This document shows positions 44,895 to 53,593 of a DNA stretch of 59,297 bases, piece after piece (position 1 is the stretch's first letter; the number at the start of each line of letters is the position of its first letter). This DNA is from Alphaproteobacteria bacterium (GTDB lineage: Bacteria; Pseudomonadota; Alphaproteobacteria; SHVP01): assembly GCA_016869765.1 (NCBI GenBank), contig VGES01000022.1:1-59297 (forward strand). Reading direction: 5' to 3'. A program made the position numbers and the translations under genes. The notes beneath the pieces are model-generated. The model saw only the letters and a list, made by a program, of their open reading frames with translations, did not search any database and was not told the origin of the DNA.

Positions 44895-44921
44895 TTCGCA
44901 GTCGGGTTAGGAAACGAAGCT

Positions 44922-45350
44922 ATGGCGCAGGACGTACGATTGCCGCGGCGGTCCAAGGGACCGAAACCCCAGTTCTTTCGTGACCCAGCGATGGACCACA
45001 TGATGGCGATGATCATCGCGTTGACCGGGGAGTTGTCGGTCGCGATCGAACGACAGGACACGCTCGAACGGCTCCTCGAGGCTCGCCGCGTCGTGCCGCG
45101 TCAGGACATCGAGGCGTACCGCCCCGACCAAACGGTCGAGGACCAGCGCTTCAACCGTCGTGACGACTTGATCGCGCGAGTGTTTCATGTCTTGCACGAA
45201 CAAGCGGAATTGGCCGAGGCGATGGGCACCAAAGGCGGGTTGTCCTACGTTGCCGACGACCGCGGTGCGATCCTTGGGCCGTCACCCGAGCGCGCGTCGC
45301 GACGGAAGAAGGCCGCCAAGGCCTCGTCGCGGTCGAAGGCGCGCCGCTAG
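44922..45350 (+). CDS. uncharacterised small protein with basic tail
   Basis: Protein of 142 residues. Contains a helical middle (HMMAMIIALTGELSVAIERQ) and a highly basic alanine/lysine/arginine C-terminus from about residue 126. No signal peptide or membrane helix is apparent. I do not recognise a family. It sits 27 bases after the methyltransferase and 9 bases before the MDR reductase, so it is probably in the same operon. The basic tail might bind nucleic acid or RNA (speculation). Confidence 0.72.
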   Translation: MAQDVRLPRRSKGPKPQFFRDPAMDHMMAMIIALTGELSVAIERQDTLERLLEARRVVPRQDIEAYRPDQTVEDQRFNRRDDLIARVFHVLHEQAELAEAMGTKGGLSYVADDRGAILGPSPERASRRKKAAKASSRSKARR

Positions 45351-45359
45351 GGCGGGGCC

Positions 45360-46346
45360 ATGGCCGCCGAGACCATGCGTGCGGTAGTCGCGGACGCCCC
45401 TGGCGGCCCCGACGTGCTGCACGTAACCCGTCTACCCATTCCTTCGCCTGGCCCCGGTGAGGTGCGGCTACGCGTTGCCTACTGCAGCCTGAATCCGGTG
45501 GACGTGTTCGCACGCCAAGGACGTTGGCCGGGGAAATATCCGCTGACCCCGGGGACCACGCACTCGGGCATTGTCGACAAGGTGGGCGACGGCGTCGATC
45601 GCCAGTGGCTCGGGCGTCGCGTGCTCTCGAGTGGTGCCGGCGGCGGATGTGCCGATTTCTCGATCGGGGCGCTTACCATGGTCGCCCCTTTCCCGGAAGG
45701 ACTCGACTGGAAGGTCGGCACGGTCTACCGCGGCATCACGGCCACGGCCTGGCATTCGGTCGTAACCGCCGCGCGGGTCCAACGAGGCGACAATGTGGCG
45801 ATCCACTCGGGTGCGGGGCCGATCGGGATCGTCATGACCCAGATCGCCAAGGAACTGGGCGCGACCGTCATCGCGCTCTGCGGCGGGCCAGACAAGATCG
45901 CGTACGCCCGACCCTACGGCGCCGATCACTTCATCGATTATCGCCGTGACGATTGGCCGGCCGATGTCATACGCCTGACCGGTGGACGGGGCGCGGACGT
46001 GATCATCGATGGCAACGGCGGCGCAGGTTGGGCGAAGAACTACGAGGCGATCGCCGCCAACGGCCTCATTCTGTTGATGGGCGCGACGGCCGGCCGCGGC
46101 CCTGACATCCCGCAAGAACTCCTGATGCGCAAGTCGATCAAGGTCGGGGCCATGAGTTTTCCCGTCCTGGGTCCGATCCTCAAAGGACGGGACGACGCGA
46201 TGCTGCTGGACGCTGTCCGCACGGGACGATGGCGGATTCCGATTTCGGAGGAGGTGGCGCTCGAGGACGTGCCGGCTTTGCATGCCCGGTTCGAACGCCG
46301 CGAGACCAAGGGGCGCGTCGTCATTCGCGTCGGCGGCGATCTCTAG
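45360..46346 (+). CDS. quinone-reductase-like MDR oxidoreductase
   Basis: Medium-chain reductase of 328 residues. N-terminal catalytic domain starts TMRAVVADAPGGPDVLHVTR; cofactor domain carries SGAGPIGIVMTQIAKELGA. No zinc-binding cysteine lobe is present, so it belongs to the zinc-independent quinone oxidoreductase group using NAD(P)H. Overlaps nothing and is followed by the YkgJ gene 16 bases later. Substrate unknown. Confidence 0.9.
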   Translation: MAAETMRAVVADAPGGPDVLHVTRLPIPSPGPGEVRLRVAYCSLNPVDVFARQGRWPGKYPLTPGTTHSGIVDKVGDGVDRQWLGRRVLSSGAGGGCADFSIGALTMVAPFPEGLDWKVGTVYRGITATAWHSVVTAARVQRGDNVAIHSGAGPIGIVMTQIAKELGATVIALCGGPDKIAYARPYGADHFIDYRRDDWPADVIRLTGGRGADVIIDGNGGAGWAKNYEAIAANGLILLMGATAGRGPDIPQELLMRKSIKVGAMSFPVLGPILKGRDDAMLLDAVRTGRWRIPISEEVALEDVPALHARFERRETKGRVVIRVGGDL

Positions 46347-46362
46347 GCCGGAGCCGGGCGCT

Positions 46363-47166
46363 ATGGCCGATGGAAGTCTGCTTGCCGCGTCATTGGGCGA
46401 GTTGCGTAGCGAGGCCGACCTCCTGGCGCGTGACGGCCTACCGCCGTTGAACGATCTCCGGCCGACGATCGCGCTCACCCGTGGCCTGATCGACCTCTTC
46501 ACAGACGGACGAGACCGGCGGGCGATACGAGCGGTGGCGTTTGCCCAGCAGGTTCTCGACCGATCGCTCGAACGTCATCCGGGCAAACGTGTCGCGTGCA
46601 CCAAGGGCTGTTCGCACTGCTGCGCAAACTTCATCGCCGCCTCCATCCCCGAGGTTCTCGCGGTCGCTGCGCAGGTCCGCGCGCAATCGGCGGGCGGCCA
46701 CATCGCCCTCGACGAACGGCTGAGCCAGGCCGTTTCCGACGGTCGGGATTGGGCAGGAGCGCGCCGTGCCACGATCACCATGCCCTGCCCGCTCCTCGTC
46801 GATCACGCGTGCAGCGTCTACCCGGGGCGTCCGCTTGCCTGCCGGGGGTACGCCTCGACCGAAGTTGCCGTGTGTATTCGCGCGCTGACCGATCCGGCCG
46901 TGACGATCCCGACGCCCAACAGCTATGTGTTCTTCCGCACGCGCATCACGACGGCGCTCTGGGCCGCGCTCAAAGCCGTGGGCCTACCGTACGTGAGCTA
47001 CGACTTGAATCGCGCCTTGGTCGTTGCCCTTGCAGAACCCGACGTCGAGAGGCGGTGGCTAGCCGGCGAGGACGTTTTTGCCGAGGTAACAGTCGATCGC
47101 ACCCGCCCGCCCGACGTCGAGCCATTTCTCGATCAGTTGATCGCAGAGGCCCGCGGCCGCTCCTGA
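46363..47166 (+). CDS. YkgJ family cysteine cluster protein
   Basis: Protein of 267 residues. The metal-cluster motif CTKGCSHCC is at C79, C83, C86, C87, and a second cysteine set is in CSVYPGRPLACRGY. YkgJ proteins probably bind Zn or Fe-S; their role is poorly known. ATG at 46363 starts just after the MDR stop. It ends the co-directional run and converges on a small secreted protein. Confidence 0.9.
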   Translation: MADGSLLAASLGELRSEADLLARDGLPPLNDLRPTIALTRGLIDLFTDGRDRRAIRAVAFAQQVLDRSLERHPGKRVACTKGCSHCCANFIAASIPEVLAVAAQVRAQSAGGHIALDERLSQAVSDGRDWAGARRATITMPCPLLVDHACSVYPGRPLACRGYASTEVAVCIRALTDPAVTIPTPNSYVFFRTRITTALWAALKAVGLPYVSYDLNRALVVALAEPDVERRWLAGEDVFAEVTVDRTRPPDVEPFLDQLIAEARGRS

Positions 47167-47170
47167 ACGC

Positions 47171-47527
47171 TCAACGCCGTGCGCTGAAACGAATGACCAG
47201 CTCTTTGCGGACCTGCGAACGCACTTCTGCGTTGGGATCGACGTAGCGCACGAATAGGTCGAGCTGGGGCAGGACTACGAACGTGCGACCACCGACGGTT
47301 GCGCACGGAGTACGATCGAAAACCACCAAGTCTTTGAAGAACAGGGGTTCACGAAGTTGTGCAATGTCGGGCCCGAGGCCGGCTCGAAGATCGTCTCGCG
47401 TCATGCCCCATCGGGTGGTTCGCCAACCCGCTACATCGGCTGGGCGAGCCCGGACCGAAGGCCCATTGCACACTGCGAGCGCCACGAGACTCCTCAGCAC
47501 ACAACGTCGTGACCAAGCGTGCGTCAC
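47171..47527 (-). CDS. small putative secreted protein
   Basis: Protein of 118 residues with GTG start at 47527. It has a possible signal peptide (RRCVLRSLVALAVC, cleavage near VRA) followed by TRWGMTRDDLRAGLG, a segment often seen at the start of small exported bacterial proteins of unknown function, and strands ending in ELVIRFSARR. The frame is open further upstream, but that part lies antisense to the metallo-hydrolase start. I am moderately unsure of the start and of the function. Confidence 0.55.
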   Translation of the reverse strand: MTHAWSRRCVLRSLVALAVCNGPSVRARPADVAGWRTTRWGMTRDDLRAGLGPDIAQLREPLFFKDLVVFDRTPCATVGGRTFVVLPQLDLFVRYVDPNAEVRSQVRKELVIRFSARR

Positions 47528-47591
47528 ACGGCCTCGTGAGATCGCGCCGCACCGAGTGGCCCTACATTGCGCGTCGTCTAGGGAGGGATCC

Positions 47592-49031
47592 ATGACGTTG
47601 TCCAGACATCTGCTTGCCATCCCGGTCTTGGTGGGTTTGGCCAATCCAGTTTGCGCCGCGACAGTCGCCGATATTGCCGCCGCTATGGGAAGCGTTAACG
47701 TGAGCACGCTTCGGATCAGTGGTACGGGCACCTTTGCCATCGTCGGGCAATCGCTCCGCGCCGGCGGCGAATGGCCCAAGTTCCGCATCAAACAGGCGGA
47801 ACGGGTGTTCGATTATGCCAACAGCGCCTTGGCCGAGGACATTGTGTTCTTGCCGCCGGAGGGCGCACCGCGGGGCGGCGGCGGTCAGCCGTTCTACACT
47901 GAACAACGGCGTCTAAACACAATGCGCGGTGATGCCGCCTGGACCGGCGCGGGCGAAAACGCCACGGCCGCCCCGGCCCAAATTGCGGCGCTCCAGCACG
48001 AGTTGTGGATTTCGCCACATGGCGTCATCAAGGCCGCACTGAACGCCGGGACCACGGCTTCGACGGGCGCCGACGGGCGAACGACGTTTGTCGTTGAGCG
48101 GGCGGGACGCTTCAAAGCACAGGCAACCGCCAACGCCGCCAATCTGATCGAACGCGTCGTGTCGTCCATCGCCAATCCCGTGCTCGGCGATATGACGGTG
48201 GAAACGACCTATGCCGACTATCGCACGGTTGAGGGCGTTCAGGTGCCGACGAAGATCGTGCAACGGGTGCTTGGCCACCCGACCTTCGAGATGGCCGTTG
48301 TCGACATCAATCTGAACGCGCCCCCGGTGACCGCGCCTGCGCAGATTCGCCCGGCCGCCCCGGTTCCAGCGGCCACCATCGAGAAAGTGGCGGAGGGTGT
48401 CTGGTTTGTCGCCGGCGCCTCACACCACAGCGCGGCGATCGAAATGGCCGACCACATCGTCCTCGTGGAAGCGCCATTGGGCGATGCGCGGACCAATGAG
48501 GTGATCGACTTGGTGAAGAAAACGATTCCGAACAAGCCGCTCAGGATCGTGGTCAACACCCATCACCATTTCGATCATTCTGGTGGCCTGCGTGCCGCAG
48601 CGGCCGAGGGCATGACGATTCTGACCCATGAGTTCAACCGTCCGTTCTTCGAGGCAGCCTATGCCGCTCCGCGCACGCTGGCACCAGATCGGCTGGCGCG
48701 GGCCAACGGAAACGCTCGCTTCCAGACGATGGGGGACAAGATGGTCCTGAGCGATTCGACCCGGACGCTCGAGTTGCTTGCGCTCAAGGACAACACGCAT
48801 GCCGATGGTCTCATCGTCGGCTACTTGCCCAAGGAGAAAATCCTGATCGTGGCCGACGCGTTCAGCCCACGAACCGAGGTCGTTCGCACACCGGAGCGAC
48901 TGAATCCGTTCACGACCAACCTGTGGGACAACATCCAGCGGCTCAAGCTCGACGTCGCGACGGTCCTGCCGATTCATGGCCGGTATGTGCCGGTGCGCGA
49001 GCTTCGTATCGAGGTCGGCCAGAACAACTAG
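47592..49031 (+). CDS. metallo-beta-lactamase-fold hydrolase, secreted
   Basis: Protein of 479 residues with signal peptide SRHLLAIPVLVGLANPVCA, a 280-residue N-terminal domain of unknown fold, and a C-terminal MBL domain. Its zinc motif THHHFDH has H324, H325, H326, D328 and H329; further metal-site segments are ILTHEF and the late LPIHGRY. GGGAGG site and ATG at 47592. Predicted periplasmic zinc hydrolase; substrate unknown. A terminator follows. Confidence 0.92.
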   Translation: MTLSRHLLAIPVLVGLANPVCAATVADIAAAMGSVNVSTLRISGTGTFAIVGQSLRAGGEWPKFRIKQAERVFDYANSALAEDIVFLPPEGAPRGGGGQPFYTEQRRLNTMRGDAAWTGAGENATAAPAQIAALQHELWISPHGVIKAALNAGTTASTGADGRTTFVVERAGRFKAQATANAANLIERVVSSIANPVLGDMTVETTYADYRTVEGVQVPTKIVQRVLGHPTFEMAVVDINLNAPPVTAPAQIRPAAPVPAATIEKVAEGVWFVAGASHHSAAIEMADHIVLVEAPLGDARTNEVIDLVKKTIPNKPLRIVVNTHHHFDHSGGLRAAAAEGMTILTHEFNRPFFEAAYAAPRTLAPDRLARANGNARFQTMGDKMVLSDSTRTLELLALKDNTHADGLIVGYLPKEKILIVADAFSPRTEVVRTPERLNPFTTNLWDNIQRLKLDVATVLPIHGRYVPVRELRIEVGQNN

Positions 49032-49060
49032 CGACAAGAGCCGACGACACCCTTGGCAGG

Positions 49061-49105
49061 ACGGCGATACCGGTGATAATCCGGCCGGTATCGTCGTTCT
49101 TGTTT
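49061..49105 (+). terminator. rho-independent terminator after the MBL gene
   Basis: A 13-base stem (ACGGCGATACCGG at 49061-49073 with CCGGTATCGTCGT at 49085-49097, one G-U pair) and an 11-base loop are followed by a T-rich TTCTTGTTT. It ends only 12 bases before the next start codon, so it could also attenuate transcription into that gene. Confidence 0.8.
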
Positions 49106-49116
49106 CAGGGGTTGTC

Positions 49117-49992
49117 ATGTCGGTTCGGACTGTCGCGTTCGTCGGCCTCGGGGTCATGGGGTTTCCCATGGCCGGGCACTTGGCGGCCAAAGGCCATGCG
49201 GTCACCGTCTTCAACCGCACGGCAACGAAGACCGCTGCCTGGGTGAACAAATATGGCGGGCGGGGCGCCGCGACGCCGGCGACGGCCGCTCGTGATGCGG
49301 AGACCGTCTTTCTCTGCGTCGGCAATGATGACGACGTTCGCGCGGTCACGCTCGGCCCCGATGGGGTACTGAACGGAATGACGGCAGGAAGTGTATTGGT
49401 CGACCACACGACGACGTCTGCAGCCCAGGCCCGTGAACTCGCCCAGGCGTGCGCAGCCAAAGGCGTAGCTTTTCTCGATGCGCCGGTGTCCGGAGGTCAG
49501 GCCGGGGCCGAGAACGGCGTGCTCACGGTGATGGCCGGCGGCGATCCGGCAATCTTCGAACGCGTCCAACCCAGCCTCGCCGCCTACGCGCGGCAAGCCG
49601 TTCTGATCGGGCCGGTCGGCACGGGCCAGCTCGCCAAGATGGTCAATCAGATATGCATCGCTGGCCTGGTTCAGGGATTGGCCGAAGCGGTCAACTTCGG
49701 GGTACGCACCGGCCTCGATATGGAGCGGGTTATCGCAGCGATCTCGAAGGGCGCGGCGCAATCCTGGCAAATGGAGAACCGCTGGCGCTCCATGGTCGAG
49801 GATCGCTTCGACTTCGGCTTTGCCGTGGATTGGATGCGCAAGGACCTCGGCTACGTGCTCGCCGAAGGGAAGCGTACCGGGGCTCGTCTTCCGGTGACGG
49901 CGCTGATCGACCAGTTCTATGCCCAGGTCCAGGCGCGCGGCGGCGGGCGCTTCGATACGTCGAGCCTCATGCACTTGCTGCGCCACGACTGA
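49117..49992 (+). CDS. 3-hydroxyisobutyrate dehydrogenase-family oxidoreductase
   Basis: Beta-hydroxyacid dehydrogenase of 291 residues. NAD(P) motif GLGVMGFPMAGHL, substrate motif LDAPVSGGQAGAENG and catalytic lysine K174 in QLAKMVNQ are all present. It oxidises hydroxy acids such as 3-hydroxyisobutyrate, tartronate or succinic semialdehyde reduction in reverse. ATG at 49117; weak ribosome site. Stop overlaps the convergent nhaA gene by 26 bases. Confidence 0.92.
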   Translation: MSVRTVAFVGLGVMGFPMAGHLAAKGHAVTVFNRTATKTAAWVNKYGGRGAATPATAARDAETVFLCVGNDDDVRAVTLGPDGVLNGMTAGSVLVDHTTTSAAQARELAQACAAKGVAFLDAPVSGGQAGAENGVLTVMAGGDPAIFERVQPSLAAYARQAVLIGPVGTGQLAKMVNQICIAGLVQGLAEAVNFGVRTGLDMERVIAAISKGAAQSWQMENRWRSMVEDRFDFGFAVDWMRKDLGYVLAEGKRTGARLPVTALIDQFYAQVQARGGGRFDTSSLMHLLRHD

Positions 49993-51151
49993 CGCTGTTC
50001 GTCCCAGCGGCGCTGCGCAGGACCGCCAGGCCGACCACCGCCGACACCAGGGACCCGGTGAGCACCCCCAGGCGTACGGCGGCATCGAAGGTCCCATCGG
50101 TAAAGGCCAATCCACCGATGAACAGGCTCATGGTGAATCCGACTCCGCACAGCAAAGCCATCCCGTAGAGCTGCAACCAAGTGGCGCCTTCGGGCATGGG
50201 CACGAGCTTCAGTCTTACCCCGACCCACAGGGGCACGAAGATCCCGATCTGCTTGCCGATGAACAGGCCCGCCGCGATGCCCAGAGTCACGGGGGCGAGG
50301 AAACTCGCCCAGGTCAGTCCGGCGAACGAGACGCCGGCGTTGCAAAAGCCGAACACAGGGACGATGAAGAAGCCGACCAACGGCTTGAGGTCCTCCTCGA
50401 GGCGAATCAGCATCGGGGTCTCGTCGCGATCCTTGGCGACGATCGGAACGAAGAAGGCGTTGACGACGCCGGCCAGCGTGGCATGGACCCCGGACTTGAC
50501 CAGCGCCGCCCAGGTGATCGCCGCCACCACGAGGTAGGGTGCCATGTGCGTCACACGCAGCCGATTGAGCACGGCGAGCGCCGCCACGCCCACCCCCCAT
50601 ACCAGGAGCGCCGTTGTCGACAGGTCGGCCGTGTAGTAGACGGCGATGATCACGATCGCGCCCAAGTCATCGATGATGGCAATGGCGGTGAGCAGCACCT
50701 TGACGGATATCGGGACCGATCGCCCGACCAGCGCCAGAATGCCGAGCGCGAAGGCGATATCGGTGGCGGCCGGGATCGCCCAACCACGCAGAGTGGTAGG
50801 ATCCGCGTCGTTGAAATACACATAGATCAGGGCTGGGATCGCCATGCCGCCGAGCGCGCATGCGACTGGCAGAGCCGCACGCCGCGGGGTCGACAATTGA
50901 TCGATCAGAAGTTCGCGCTTGATCTCGAGGCCGACGACGAAGAAGAACACGGCCATCAGGCCGTCGTTGATCCAAAGCAGCAGCGGCTTGTCGATGGAAA
51001 AATCGCCGATGCGGACCGCCACTGGCATCCCGCGCAACAAATCGTAGAACGGGGCCAACCCGGTATTCGCGAATACGATGCCGAGCGCTGCGGCACCGAT
51101 CAGCAGCAATCCCGCCGTCAGCTCCCCCTGCGATCCGTTCCGGGTTGCCAT
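49967..51151 (-). CDS. nhaA: Na+/H+ antiporter NhaA
   Basis: Inner-membrane antiporter of 394 residues. The paired aspartates of the ion site are in AIIDDLGAIVIIAVYY and a third in ATDIAFALGILALVG, as in the family; also FFFVVGLEIKRELL. About twelve helices. It exports Na+ in exchange for H+, giving pH and salt tolerance. ATG at 51151 was chosen because the family start MATRNGSQGELTAG begins there; upstream frame is an artefact. Divergent from the universal stress gene across 109 bases. Confidence 0.95.
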   Translation of the reverse strand: MATRNGSQGELTAGLLLIGAAALGIVFANTGLAPFYDLLRGMPVAVRIGDFSIDKPLLLWINDGLMAVFFFVVGLEIKRELLIDQLSTPRRAALPVACALGGMAIPALIYVYFNDADPTTLRGWAIPAATDIAFALGILALVGRSVPISVKVLLTAIAIIDDLGAIVIIAVYYTADLSTTALLVWGVGVAALAVLNRLRVTHMAPYLVVAAITWAALVKSGVHATLAGVVNAFFVPIVAKDRDETPMLIRLEEDLKPLVGFFIVPVFGFCNAGVSFAGLTWASFLAPVTLGIAAGLFIGKQIGIFVPLWVGVRLKLVPMPEGATWLQLYGMALLCGVGFTMSLFIGGLAFTDGTFDAAVRLGVLTGSLVSAVVGLAVLRSAAGTNSVSRGAASA

Positions 51152-51260
51152 GTTCCTTCGCCTAACCGCTACCAGCTGCTCAAACCAACTATTATATGAA
51201 TGCTCATGATGTTTTCGACCCTTGGTTGATCCGGTTGCGCCCTGGGGGAGGTGCGAAGAC

Positions 51261-52127
51261 ATGCGACGCATTCTGGTCGCCACGGATTTCTCGACGCGAT
51301 CCGATCGCGCCCTCCGGCGCGCAAGACTTCTGGCGATGGCCTTCGACGCCGCCCTCTCTCTTGTCCATGTGGTGGACGACGACCAGCCGGCGGCAAAGCT
51401 CCGCGCCGAAAGGGAGGCCGCTGGAGAACTCCTGAAGGAACTTTCGTGGACCCTACGCACGGTCGATGGCGTCTCCTGCGACATGACGGTTGCGCTGGGC
51501 GAGCCTTTTGCCGGCATCGTCGCCACGACCGAGTCCTCGAAGCCCGACCTTCTCGTCATTGGTTCGCACCGCCGGCAGGTCCTACGCGAGGTGTTCGTCG
51601 GAACAACGGCGGAGCGCACTATTCGGCAAGTTCCGTGTCCCGTTCTGATGGCCAACGCCGTGCCAGCCGGCGCCTATCATCATCTGCTGCTCGCCCTCGA
51701 CCTCAGCGAAACATCGCGGGAGGTCGTTCGCGCAGCCTATCGCTTGGCCCTCGACCGGCGCGCCTCGGTGTCGGCGGCTTATGTGATCGACGCTCCCGAG
51801 ATCGGAAAGCCGCCGCGCGCGCGGGGCCCACGCGCGGATGTCGATGGCCACGCCCGACGAACCGAACAGGATGCTGCGGCCTCACTTGCCGGCTTTCTCG
51901 CCGATCTTCCTGGCAATCCGGTTCGTCGGATCGTCCGCATCAACCGCACGTCGGTCGCCGAAACACTGCGCGGCGTCGCCAAGGAGGTATCCGCCGACCT
52001 CGTCGTGATCGGAACCCGGGGGCGGTCCGGTCTATCCAAGCTTCTCCTGGGAAGCACCGCCCAGGAATTGCTGGGATTCGCCGAGTTCGACGTCCTGACC
52101 GTTCCGTCGTTCCCGGACGTCAGGTAG
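51261..52127 (+). CDS. tandem-domain universal stress protein
   Basis: Protein of 288 residues made of two Usp domains. Each opens with a beta-strand (RRILVATDFS and LLLALDLSETS) and the second ends with the ATP-binding G-2X-G-9X-G(S/T) pattern in GTRGRSGLSKLLLGST. The first domain has a degenerate version (GSHRRQVLREVFVGTT). GGGGGAGG site before ATG at 51261. Its stop overlaps the convergent transporter gene by 8 bases. Confidence 0.93.
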   Translation: MRRILVATDFSTRSDRALRRARLLAMAFDAALSLVHVVDDDQPAAKLRAEREAAGELLKELSWTLRTVDGVSCDMTVALGEPFAGIVATTESSKPDLLVIGSHRRQVLREVFVGTTAERTIRQVPCPVLMANAVPAGAYHHLLLALDLSETSREVVRAAYRLALDRRASVSAAYVIDAPEIGKPPRARGPRADVDGHARRTEQDAAASLAGFLADLPGNPVRRIVRINRTSVAETLRGVAKEVSADLVVIGTRGRSGLSKLLLGSTAQELLGFAEFDVLTVPSFPDVR

Positions 52128-53571
52128 CGAATAGCCAGCGCGACAGCGGATAGCCGATTCCAACGATCACCGCGCTTGCCAGCAGGTTCACCCAGAACCC
52201 AGCGCGTGCCATCTGCGCCATGGTGATCCGGCCCGTCGAGAACGCCACCGCGTTAGGTGGTGTTCCGACCGGCAACATGAACCCACACGAGGCCGCCAGT
52301 GCCAAGGGGACTGTGAGCGTCATCGGGTCTAGCCCGAGACCGATGGCGAAGGTCCCACCAATCGGCAGGAAGAGGGCAGCACTCGCCGTATTGCTCGTGA
52401 GTTCGGTGAGGAAGATCATCATGAGGGTTGCGCCGACTACGAGAGCCAACACAGGCCAATGGGCGACGGCCCCCGTACCCTGGGCGATCCACGTGGACAA
52501 GCCGGAGCTGTTGATTGCGTCGGCAAGCGCCAAGCCCCCGCCGAAGAGGATCAGCACGCCCCACGGCATATCCTTCAGGTCGGCCCAAACGATCAGCCGG
52601 CGCGAAGACCCATCGCCGGCCGGCAAGATGAACAGCAGCATCGCCCCCATGACCGCGATCACGGCATCATGGACGCCCGGTAGCAGGGCCCCATACAGGG
52701 GCCGCAGCATCCACGCGAGGACCGTCACCGTGAAGACGATCGCGACGCGGATTTCCGGGGTCCGCGGCGCTCCCAGTTGTGTCAATTCGTCCGCAATCCG
52801 CCCACCGAGTTTGGTCGAGCGGCTTCTGTCGATGGCGTGACAGCGGAGCAGGATAATCCAAGTCCCGACCAGCATGATTGCGACAAGCGGCAGACCGAGC
52901 AACATCCAGCGCGCGAAGCCGACATCGATTCCGTGTTCGCGCCCGAGATATCCGACCAACAGCGCATTGGGTGGCGTTCCGATGATCGTCGCCAATCCGC
53001 CGATACTGGCCCCGTAGGCCACCGCCAGCATCAGTGCGGTCGCAAAACCCTCGGCCCGGTGCTCTCCCGCCTCGCCGCGCCGTTCGAACAGGTCGAGAAT
53101 CGACACGGCCACCGGCAACATGGCAATCGCGGCTGCGGAATTGCTGATCCACATACTCAAGACCGCGGTTGCCAGCAGTAGGCCGCCGATCACGCGGCGC
53201 GGCGTCGCCCCAAACAACGCCACGACACGAAGGCCGAGGCGACGGTGAAGTCCCCATCGTCGGATGGCGATGCCGACGATGAAGCCACCGAGAAAAAGGA
53301 ACACGATCGGGTCGCCATAGGGTGCCGTCGCCGTCCCGAGCGGTGCGATTCCGAGAACCGGAAACATGATAATCGGCATGAGAGCGGTGACCGGAAACGG
53401 CAATGCCTCGGTCAACCACCAGGTCGCCATGAGCACGGCAACACCGGCCACGCGCCAACCGGCAGGATCGAGTCCATCCGGTGGGGGCACGATGAGGACT
53501 CCGGCCAAGCTCAGCACACCGAGTGCAATGCCCCAGGCTCGTCGCCGCGGACTCGAACCCCCCTCGCCCAT
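52120..53571 (-). CDS. SLC13/DASS family sodium-dependent anion symporter
   Basis: Membrane protein of 483 residues with about 11-12 helices. Two inverted SNT motifs bind Na+ and carboxylate: WISNSAAAIAMLP and ELTSNTASAALFLP; TPPNA occurs after each half (GTPPNALLVG and GTPPNAVAFS). Members carry di- or tricarboxylates or sulfate. The start is taken at the ATG (53571); a GTG at 53592 immediately after the preceding gene is possible. Probably co-transcribed with the upstream NSS transporter. Confidence 0.92.
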   Translation of the reverse strand: MGEGGSSPRRRAWGIALGVLSLAGVLIVPPPDGLDPAGWRVAGVAVLMATWWLTEALPFPVTALMPIIMFPVLGIAPLGTATAPYGDPIVFLFLGGFIVGIAIRRWGLHRRLGLRVVALFGATPRRVIGGLLLATAVLSMWISNSAAAIAMLPVAVSILDLFERRGEAGEHRAEGFATALMLAVAYGASIGGLATIIGTPPNALLVGYLGREHGIDVGFARWMLLGLPLVAIMLVGTWIILLRCHAIDRSRSTKLGGRIADELTQLGAPRTPEIRVAIVFTVTVLAWMLRPLYGALLPGVHDAVIAVMGAMLLFILPAGDGSSRRLIVWADLKDMPWGVLILFGGGLALADAINSSGLSTWIAQGTGAVAHWPVLALVVGATLMMIFLTELTSNTASAALFLPIGGTFAIGLGLDPMTLTVPLALAASCGFMLPVGTPPNAVAFSTGRITMAQMARAGFWVNLLASAVIVGIGYPLSRWLFAT

Positions 53572-53593
53572 GCCCTGAGCCTGGTGGGCCACG

